64,000 bases of DNA, from positions 20,789,384 through 20,853,383 of the forward strand of contig OX388317.1 of assembly GCA_947579605.1 (NCBI GenBank), in the 5' to 3' direction. The DNA is from Athripsodes cinereus. Taxonomy: Eukaryota > Arthropoda > Insecta > Trichoptera > Leptoceridae. Under the pieces are notes generated by a model. That model worked only from the letters and a program-made list of their open reading frames with translations, made no database searches and was not told where the DNA came from. Position numbers and translations under genes: made by a program. Below are positions 56,695 through 64,000 of this stretch, one piece after another (position 1 is the first letter of the stretch; each line of letters opens with the position of its first letter).

Positions 56695-56965
56695 TAAGGC
56701 TTCATTCAGCTCCATTTAGGAGTCTGCAAGCAGTACTATATCGTCAGCATGTCAAATCATGTCAACCGTTTTCCCATTTATTTTTACTCCTGTCCAGTTC
56801 TTCATTTTTTCTCTCAGTTCATCAATAACTCTCTGTTAACAACAGTCAAAAAGTGCTGGTGACATTGAGCATCCTTGTCTTACGCCTTGTTCGACCCTTA
56901 CTTCTGCGCAGCTCTCTCCACTTTATAACAGCCATTTCGTTCCTGTATAGGCTCCAGATTCTATC
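56695..56965 (-). pseudogene. LINE reverse transcriptase fragment (family K)
   Basis: On the minus strand one frame reads SCAEVRVEQGVRQGCSMSPA, a stop, then QRVIDELREKMKNWTGVKIN, GKTVDMI, a stop, HADDIVLLADS, a stop and MELNEAL. The GVRQGC..SP.LF and (Y/F)ADD(I)VLLADS blocks are RT motifs B and C of RTE-like LINEs; the first residue of the ADD box is a histidine here. Three in-frame stops show it is dead. No terminus was recognised, so this is an internal fragment. Confidence 0.85.
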
Positions 56966-58112
56966 TGGTTCATTCATTCTAACTCATTCCTATCTGGTTG
57001 CAGTAACGGAGCATAAATCATGAATTTAAAAATAGGTCAATATTCAATAAAAAAAACAATTACAACTAAATTCATCTATTAATATATTTTTAATCTGAGC
57101 TTTAGATAGACACAGCAATTAAGAGAAAATATGTTAATCACTCTCAACAGTATATTTCATTACGTCAGTGAAAAGGTTAACATCAAAGCCTATTCAAACT
57201 TCGTGTTATTCTGCTGTTTTAAATTTTCTAATTTCGAATTTGGAATGTGTTCTCCGTATCCAATAGAAGTTCAAACTTTAGCCGCACCTTTACAAACACG
57301 AGCACTATATTGAGTCATTTTAACAATGGAACAAAAGTAATTCTATGAAAACTGTAATCACATATACCAATAGTATTACAAGTACAAAGTTTTTTTTTTG
57401 TGTTATTAGGTACAAAAATATTTTTTAAATACAATACGTTTCCCATGTTCGCGTGTTGACTAAGAAAACTTTAGGGAATTTCGTAATTTAGAGTACAATG
57501 TAGACATTTTTATGTAATAAATATTTAATGTGATCAGCGTACATATCAAATTGTTTGATATTTCTGTAGGTACATACTAAACCGACCTTCATTTTTCAGT
57601 GCACATAATATATTTTAATATGAGATTATCACGAATGTCGAGTAATGTCAGGTTTACACTTGGTGATAAGATCATTATTCACATTATCAACAAAAATATT
57701 TTGAACGAGTACACTTACAGTCAAATAATTTTTTGAAATATTTCTTATGAATTTTTCTACATGAAAGACATTTTATGTCTTTGGACATATTATACTTAGC
57801 TTATCACTCACTATTTCATATTTAGAAGAGTATATAAACTTTAAAAAAAATGTAACGAGTACTCGACAAGTCAAAATGTCAGAAATTGGCATTTTTATAA
57901 TTTTGGTATATTTAATATATGCTTTAAAAATACAACAGAAAATGAAGTGTACTAAATAATAATCGCACTGTTTGAGACATTATGTTGTCTTTGTTCCGTT
58001 CAATAGTTAAACAATTTGAAATATTTATTTGTGGAATTGAAAACAGGTATGTACATTTTTTTTCATTGACTTAATATTTAATTTATAAAGTGAACGGTGT
58101 ATTTTTTTAAAG
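56966..58112. other. unassigned AT-rich sequence
   Basis: No gene or known repeat. Confidence 0.5.
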
Positions 58113-58750
58113 TTATACTATACTATACTATACTATACCCTCACGCCGTGTCCCAAGTGGGGTAGGCAGAGAGAACGGAACGCCAAACAGATCTATCTTT
58201 ACACACTTCCTTCGCTTCCTCCACATTCATACAGTTCCTCATACACGTGGCTTGATCACGTGGATCAAATTCTCAAGGACGGACGCGTGTTGAGTAAGAG
58301 GAACCGACGTGCGTGTATTAAAGTTATTTGTTTGTGGAATTGCGATCACTGAGAAGAATGGTAGTTAAAACATTGCGTGATAGAGTGAGGAATGAAGATA
58401 TCAGGAAAATGAGTGAATGTGAGAACAGTGTTGTTGAAAGAATGCGTGTAAATAAATTGAGATGGTTTGGTCATGTGGAACGAATGGAAGGGAAAGAATG
58501 ACAAAGAGGATATACTTGTCTGAAAAAAGGGTGTGAGGAAGCGCGGGCGTCCGAGAACTACGTGGTTTGACCATGTGGTTCAAATTCTCAAGGACGGTCA
58601 CGTGTTAAGTTAGAGGAATCGTCATACATGTATGAGAAACTGGATGAATGTAGAGAACGCGAAAGAAGTATGAAAGGATAGATCAACATGGCGTTCCGTT
58701 CTCTCTGCCTACCCCACCTGTGACAAGGGGCGAAGGCAAAGTATAGTAAA
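58113..58750. mobile_element. LINE family E, inverted composite with (TATAC)n end
   Basis: The left part (58137-58250) is the family E terminus in minus orientation, preceded by five TATAC units: CCCTCACGCCGTGTCCCAAG, TGGGGTAGGCAGAGAGAACG. The rest is + orientation: LDHVDQILKDGRVLSKRNRR at 58250; SLRRMVVKTLRDRVRNEDIR, KMSECENSVVERMRVNKLRW and FGHVERMEGKE at 58350-58500; then GRPRTTWFDHVVQILKDG with frame breaks; and the end CTCTGCCTACCCCACCTGTG. The outer 120 bp on each side are inverted repeats of each other. The coding blocks belong to the tail of an RTE-like LINE protein (W.GHV.RM). It is a pseudogene with a stop after MEGKE and others later. Confidence 0.75.
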
Positions 58751-59589
58751 ATAGTAATTGATTAAGTGGAGTTGATTATATCTATTACCAATTCAAACAT
58801 AATTTTCGATAATTTCGACTTTTTGAGTTGTGGAACTGGAGAGCCGATGTATATAAGAAAATTCATTTTAACCCTCTGACGTACCGATCCGTTTCTTGAT
58901 TACCCAATATTTTATTAATACCGCATTTTAATGCTAGTGCTAGGGTATGTATTTATTTCAAAATTAGTTTGTTTTAATAGTATCGTGACGGGAACTAACA
59001 AATACTAGAGTATTTAACTAGAAATAATTATATGTTCGAAAACAGAAATAATTTGATGTTTCAACTAAGTCGTTAGAGTTTAATACTTTAATAATTCTTT
59101 AGCGTTTTTCCTATGGGTATAACTACTTTCCTATAGTAATAAACTTTGTATGCGTATTGTAAATATCGCAATTTTTTTACTTTAACCATTTCAACTTATG
59201 GTGCATTAAGGGTTAAATACCATTTATTAATAATATTTAATAACAGATTAATCTCTTACGACACTCAGAGAGGAAATATTAGATTTTCTAATTATATTTG
59301 TTTTCTCTACAAAGTAGCTTAAAAACAATATTTTATTTTTTATGCAGGTATACAGGATAATATTATTATTCTTTTATTTTAAAGTACAATTAAATAATAT
59401 ATAATGTAATTTCCTCTACACTAAGGTAGGTACTGTTGAAGATCAATAAAATTTTCAAGTAAATTAAAATTAAAACCCCATATGTTTATATCGTCTAGGT
59501 GAAGTAAATCGGCAGTGGTATTCGAATCTTAGATCTGCAGATTAAAAATCTAAGAAATAACTATAAGTTTCAAATTATATCCAATAAAT
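58751..59589. other. unassigned AT-rich sequence
   Basis: Nothing recognised. A stretch near 59495-59550 (GGCAGTGGTATTCGAATCTT) faintly resembles a tRNA B box and was not called. Confidence 0.45.
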
Positions 59590-59722
59590 CCTTTTAATTT
59601 GTGTGCACTCATAAATAGGGCGATATATTGATATCATTTTTGTCTGCATTGTTTGTTTTTTATGCATATATTTATATTGTCTCTAGTGTACTGTTGATGT
59701 GAAATAAATAAATAAATAAAAA
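59590..59722 (+). mobile_element. LINE-type 3' tail (family F, copy 2)
   Basis: TTTAATTTGTGTGCACTCAT, TTTTGTCTGCATTGTTTGTT and GTGAAATAAATAAATAAATA match the copy at 46745. Confidence 0.7.
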
Positions 59723-60149
59723 TTATAGTATTTTCAAAAATAACATTTTAATAATTGTAAGTGATTATCCTGATAAATGTCTGAACAATTCAAACTTGTT
59801 CACGTTATTTTCTAGTAACTACTTCTTGTTCCATGATTTTAAAATAAAATTAACCAAGAATTCAATTATAGAACGTTACGAACATACGTATCTAATTCTA
59901 ATATTATGTATATAGAATGTTCACGAACACAACTAGCGCCATCTTTCTAATGTTCCCTCAAACAAAGACATTATCGACACGACATTGTGTAATTTCAAAC
60001 TTGGAACAATAATCACATAAATATCACCTGAGAAATAATAGTTAGAGGGTGCCTACCTACAGAGACATTACATGAGGCAGTTACCTTTAAGGCTTCATAA
60101 CATCAAATCAGAGTGTTTTCATAATATTTTGACAATATTTTAACGAAGC
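59723..60149. other. unassigned sequence
   Basis: No gene recognised. Confidence 0.5.
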
Positions 60150-60155
60150 AATAAT

Positions 60156-60194
<39 letters not shown>

Positions 60195-60245
60195 TTTCAT
60201 TTACGGCGTTAGCCCTTACACTTGCATAATATTATGAACAAAGAT
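60150..60245 (-). mobile_element. LINE-type 3' tail with (TTTA)n run (family G, minus strand)
   Basis: About eleven TTTA units (60152-60197) lead into TCATTTACGGCGTTAGCCCT, the complement of a GCCGTAAATGAAATAAATAA end as at 24056 and 21180. Confidence 0.65.
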
Positions 60246-60264
60246 ACAAATTTCCAAACAAATT

Positions 60265-60498
60265 CAATTCAGTAATAAAACGTTACACAAATCATTAATC
60301 ATAAAAGTGATAAAACTATAAACATATCAGGAATGAAACATTAATCAAATCAGTAATAAAACTTTAAACAAATCAGTAATAAAGTATTAATCAAATCAGT
60401 AATAAAACTTTGAACAAATCAGTAATGAAACATTAATCAAATTAGTAATAAAACTTTAGACAAATCAATAATAAAACATCAATCAAATCAGTAATTTG
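60265..60498. repeat. 23-bp minisatellite with alternating units
   Basis: The unit AAATCAGTAATAAAACTTTA plus three bases repeats about nine times with a strict 23-bp period over most of the array. Units alternate between an ...ACTTTRAAC type and an ...RCATTAATC type, giving a 46-bp higher-order period. It follows the LINE tail at 60150 and may be its 3' UTR. Confidence 0.9.
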
Positions 60499-60584
60499 AA
60501 AAAATCCGTAACTATCACCGTAAAATATAATGAAACATGCATATTTGTACATGTACAACACATGTGTATAACATATACCTATAG

Positions 60585-60770
60585 ACAACTCGCATACAAA
60601 TCGAGCTGGCCCCAAACCAAGATATTATGAATCTTGTATTATGAGTAGCAACTCAACGATACATGGCACATGTATACCTATCTAATACCTTTACAGTGCA
60701 CCGAACACATATTATCTATACTTACATGTAATACCCACATCCATTTTGCTGACACCTTGTTACTCATAGA
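60585..60770 (-). mobile_element. SINE family S1 body, minus strand (copy 2)
   Basis: The complement gives GGTATTACATGTAAGTATAG, ATGTGTTCGGTGCACTGTAA, CATAATACAAGATTCATAAT and TGGTTTGGGGCCAGCTCGAT, the same order as 43465-43570. The tRNA-like head is missing. Confidence 0.8.
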
Positions 60771-61461
60771 CAAGTGACACCAAACGTCTATCAATTCTTC
60801 TTAGTCAAAAAATTCAAATATGCATGTCTTTACGTTTTTTATAATTCTCTATACATTCGTTGTGTAAACTTTTAATATGCTTTATACTCTTACAGTAAAA
60901 TAGATAAATATAGATTGTTGGATGGCAATCACTATTTTTTACTGTTGATTTACTTTACAATCTCTAAAACCATAAACACATTAACGCAAATCGGGTGACG
61001 AGTGGTCTCGCATTCTATAAATCCATCTATCATTATAACTTATTGAATAAAAGTTATTCCAAATATATATATAAACGTTAGACTGTTAATGTTGTTTTTT
61101 TCAAGACAAAGTGCAAGTTATATAGTGCCTTAAATGCGTTAACTTTCTCAAGTCACCTATAAGTTGTTGATATTACAAACAGAAAATGTCTCTTTGTTGG
61201 AACAACTTATTCTTTTTATGAAAATAATGTATCGCCCCCTCTGATTGGTCGGTAAAGTTTTTCATAAATCGAATGTGTTTAGTGGATGGTGGGGCGGTTA
61301 GAAATAACAAAACGACAGTATTGTCGTTGCCAGTGTAATAAATGGTATGTACTTACACAAGTTTTTGGGGTGTTCATTAATATTACGTTATTTTTGTGAG
61401 AAAATAAGCTACACGTGGAAGGACTCCATTGTATAGAAACTATTTTCAACAATTTATGTTA
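60771..61461. other. unassigned sequence
   Basis: A GC-richer patch at 61228-61330 (CCCCCTCTGATTGGTCGG, with an inverted CCAAT word) was noted, but no transcription unit is visible. Confidence 0.45.
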
Positions 61462-61550
61462 TGAATTTTTGACACAATTGGATGTCGGGAACTGGATTTT
61501 ACTTACTAGAAGTGTAGATGTCAAATATATTTTGAACTACTCCAGATTAA
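61462..61550 (+). repeat. short interspersed repeat shared with 30108-30195
   Basis: GAATTTTTGACACAATTGGA and TAGAAGTGTAGATGTCAA match the first copy in order and spacing. Confidence 0.6.
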
Positions 61551-62154
61551 TCATTCCAATTGATCACACTCATCCATAGTCAACATATCTGAATAGGTAT
61601 TAACTAGGTAGATATATTGTATATGAATATGATACACAAACATATATGTGAACTTCTTTAAGGAGTGCACGACACAGAGTTTCGACGCTTATGAATCGAC
61701 TCAAGGCTTGGTTAAGAGTACTCTTTAAACCTAGGTAGCATTCCCAATTCCTCTGCGTCATGCTTATCACATGACTTGAAATTTTTTTAAAGTTGTGTAC
61801 ATAGTTCAATTTGATAAACGTCCACTATTGAAATGTTGTTTCCATTGAACTACAACAGATCAAGTCGCACCAATTTGAAAACACAAGAATTGTATAAAAA
61901 TCGTACAACATTTATCTTGTTGTAATTTCAACCTTGATACAAAAAGTATATTGAACCTAAAATTCTATTGGACCCAACACCAATATTTTGTTTGAGTCTC
62001 TAGTCTATAGTATAATACGTCTATGCTTACGACTGAGATGTTTGGCATCTAATAAAGAACATTCCAACTGTCCTTAAAGTAGCGACACAAATAATAAATT
62101 TACATCAACTTTATTGTGTTTGCAAAGCTCCAAATATACCTATTCACGTTATAG
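61551..62154. other. unassigned sequence
   Basis: No gene recognised. Confidence 0.5.
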
Positions 62155-62225
62155 TGATGTTACGAATATTCACATTTGCGAATATCCGCAAAATTAACAT
62201 TCGAATTTTCAAAAATTATTTTGTA
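62155..62225. repeat. hAT-like end fragment
   Basis: TAGTGATGTTACGAATATTC followed by GCGAATATCCGCAAAATTAA resembles the end of the element at 29203. The other end was not found. Confidence 0.4.
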
Positions 62226-62496
62226 CACTTATTAAGAAAACCATGAGACGGAACACCAATAATTGATCTATCCTCAAACACTTCCTTATCTTCTATTATA
62301 TTACACTATATTACAACTCTTTACTTTCTTCGTGATCCTTTCATCATCTATCCGCTCTATATGTCCAAACCATCACCATTTATTAGATGCATATCTATTC
62401 ACAACACTCGTCTCGCATTCACTCATTTTCCTAATTTTCTACATAGCCTCTCACCAAAATATTTCATCTTTCATCTCTATGGGCACTATCAATATT

Positions 62497-62700
62497 TTCA
62501 ATGTAGCGATGAGGTTTGCCACCCGTCCTTAACATCGTATCTTGTATGGCACGAAGAGAACATAACATAACATGCATAGACAATTCTCACAGATTGAGCT
62601 AGTACCAAACCAAAATACGAATCTTTTATTACGGGGACTAACAATACGCTAAATACAGAATGTTTATTTATTATCTGCAGGTTGTCCATTGTCTTCTCCG
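62497..62700 (-). repeat. repeat family 1 arm split by a SINE S1 fragment
   Basis: TGTAGCGATGAGGTTTGCCA, CCCGTCCTTAACATCGTATC and GCACGAAGAGAA are the inner arm in minus orientation. At about 62560-62650 the complement of the SINE S1 end follows (CATAACATAACATGCATAGA, AGCTAGTACCAAACCAAAAT). Part of an arm may resume near TCTGCAGGTTGTCCATTGTC at 62675. Confidence 0.65.
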
Positions 62701-62774
62701 CTTGCTGGAGGTGTCTATTTCGCAACATTTACCAGCCAATCTTCTCAAAAATCACATCTCCACAGCATTTACCT

Positions 62775-62975
62775 AATATATAAAATTCTCGTGTCACGGT
62801 GTTTGTTATCATACTCCTGGGTCGTCTGGACCGATTTTGATGAAATTTTGTGCGCTTATCGTGTAGGTCTGAGAATCGGCCAACATGTATTTTTCATACC
62901 CCTTAAAGTTAAGGGTGGTCCCGCCCCACCCCGAAATTTTTCATTTTATTGGATAAAAAAAAAATTATGGTGAGG
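62775..62975 (+). mobile_element. Helitron-like or related arthropod repeat
   Basis: ATATATAAAATTCTCGTGTC, CTGGACCGATTTTGATGAAA and GGTCTGAGAATCGGCCAACA are a widespread arthropod repeat that I associate with non-autonomous Helitron-type elements; that class is recalled, not shown. No Rep or helicase sequence is here, and no CTRR end with hairpin could be confirmed. Confidence 0.4.
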
Positions 62976-63060
62976 CATTAAAAATACATACAGCCCTAAA
63001 TTTTCACCCTTCTACCATCAACCTCTATTTTTTAATAGCGATATTAGTAATCTTGAAATA

Positions 63061-63992
63061 TTAGGTCCTTACATATGAAATTGGCGTTTGGCGAACTGGC
63101 AACTTTGATTCAAAATATGTGGCGTTCGGCTAGGAATTCCAAATTCAAATTTATTTCAAATTTAAGACCATGTATTTCTGTGTTCGAATTACGAAATTTA
63201 TTTGTTATCGCGTCATTTGTTTTTCTTTCACATCGTTCTGTTCACAATATGGAGAACTTAAAATATCGCTATATTTACGAATATGAGTTTCACCTCGGCA
63301 CTAGTGCTGCAGAAACGGCTCGTAGGATTAACAATGCGTATGGGGAAGCTACTGCAAAAGAAAACACGGTACGTTATTGGTTCCAACGTTTCCGTTCTGG
63401 AAATTTTGACCTACAAAACAAGCCTCGTGGACGGCCGGAGACACAAGTTGATAACGAAGAATTAAAAGCAATTGTGGAAGCAGATCCATCGCAAACCACG
63501 TCAGAGTTAGCGGCAGGCTTCGGTGTGAGTGATAAAACCATTTTGATTCACTTGAAACAAATTGGAAAAGTGAAAAAACTTGAAAAATGGGTACCGCATG
63601 AATTGGTACTGCTGCTTCAGGACAACGCTCGACCACATACGGCACGTTTGACGACCGCAAAACTACGGGAGCTGCGACTGGAATGTCTTCGACACCCACC
63701 ATACTCCCCGGACCTTGCTCCAACTGATTACCATTTTTTTCGGAATTTGGACAACTTCATGCAAGGAAAAAAATTCAATTCTCACGAGGCTGTCCAAACG
63801 GCCTTCAAAGATTTTATTGATTCTCGCTCACACACTTTTTTTAGTAAAGGAATCAATGAACTACCTTCGAGATGGCAAAAGTGCATAGATAGCCATGGTA
63901 CATATTTTGACTAAATAAAAAAATAGTTTCATAAAAAAAAATCGTTTTCATTTCTGCCATATGAAACGCCAATTTCATATGTAAGGACCTAA
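63061..63992 (+). mobile_element. complete mariner element with internal deletion
   Basis: Perfect 29-bp terminal inverted repeats start TTAGGTCCTTACATATGAAA (63061-63089, and inverted at 63964-63992). A TA dinucleotide flanks each end (63059-63060 and 63993-63994). The 932-bp length is about 350 bp short of a complete mariner, matching the gap in the transposase gene. Ends are identical, so the copy is probably young and could be moved by an intact relative. Confidence 0.93.
63249..63914 (+). pseudogene. mariner transposase with in-frame internal deletion
   Basis: The natural start is the ATG at 63249 (MENLKYRYIYEYEF); the open frame extends 58 codons further upstream, but that part overlaps the terminal repeat and is unlike a transposase. 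The N-terminal half has both helix-turn-helix units (ETARRINNAYGEATAKENTV, RYWFQRFRSGNFD; SELAAGFGVSDKTILIHLKQ), then WVPHEL, the usual linker. Directly after this the sequence jumps to LLLQDNARPHTAR and PPYSPDLAPTDYHFF. The second and third aspartates are exactly 34 residues apart (D,D34D), but the block with the first aspartate is gone, about 120 residues. 221 residues remain, and the frame is open. Such a protein could bind the ends but not cut. Closest mariner subfamily not determined. Confidence 0.9.
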
Positions 63993-64000
63993 TAATACAT

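Noticed and set aside
59495..59550. Possible fourth SINE head (TGGTATTCGAATC)
   Set aside because: Only a weak B-box-like match; no A box at the right distance and no second copy.
61228..61330. Possible promoter with CCAAT-like and GC-rich words
   Set aside because: No transcript, initiator or downstream exon could be recognised next to it.
1..64000. Telomeric TTAGG arrays, rDNA, CRISPR arrays or viral genes
   Set aside because: Looked for while reading; no such arrays or genes were seen.

Overview
This window reads as a piece of an AT-rich insect genome, most likely a moth or butterfly. That is an inference from the mix of mariner, hAT, R1-type and RTE-like elements, from tRNA-derived SINEs with a simple-repeat tail, and from the very frequent GTAGGTAC/GTACCTAC words. 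There is no bacterial or viral gene organisation, no CRISPR array, no rRNA gene and no functional tRNA gene. Nearly everything recognisable is transposable-element sequence.

Only one stretch looks like a host gene: an exon at about 49289-49627 with a splice acceptor, an ATG, a signal peptide and a cysteine pattern like the N-terminal cap of a leucine-rich-repeat protein. No following LRR exon was found in the remaining 14 kb, so the exon probably opens a long-intron gene on the + strand.

Layout. 1-5 kb: a mariner copy whose right end is an inverted copy of its left end, sitting inside an older palindrome, then a LINE tail and a 188-bp MITE. 5.4-8.8 kb: a 3.3-kb non-autonomous hAT element with an 8-bp target duplication and a decayed LINE inside it. 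9-16 kb: scattered repeat fragments. 16.2-19.5 kb: the best-preserved element, a 5'-truncated R1-type LINE with an uninterrupted 922-codon frame and a 14-bp target duplication. 20-31 kb: a 125-bp tandem array, LINE 3' ends, hAT-like repeats and a SINE. 31-47 kb: dense fragments of two RTE-like LINE families (called A and B), a third LINE family (E) and a very abundant short repeat (called family 1), plus two SINE families and a second MITE copy in an identifiable target. 47-50 kb: a perfect hairpin and the host exon. 50-64 kb: more LINE tails, a 23-bp minisatellite, SINEs and, at the right edge, a complete but internally deleted mariner.

The most unusual pattern is family 1. About twenty copies lie in the window, several as inverted pairs with the same end facing outward on both sides. 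That outward end resembles the 3' end of LINE family E, and both run into simple repeats built on TATAG/TAGTA. This could be a LINE and a non-autonomous partner sharing a tail, or a group of fold-back elements with related ends. Family letters (A, B, E, F, G, H, I, J, K, L, M, family 1) are labels used only in this annotation. All assignments rest on reading the sequence; no database search was run.
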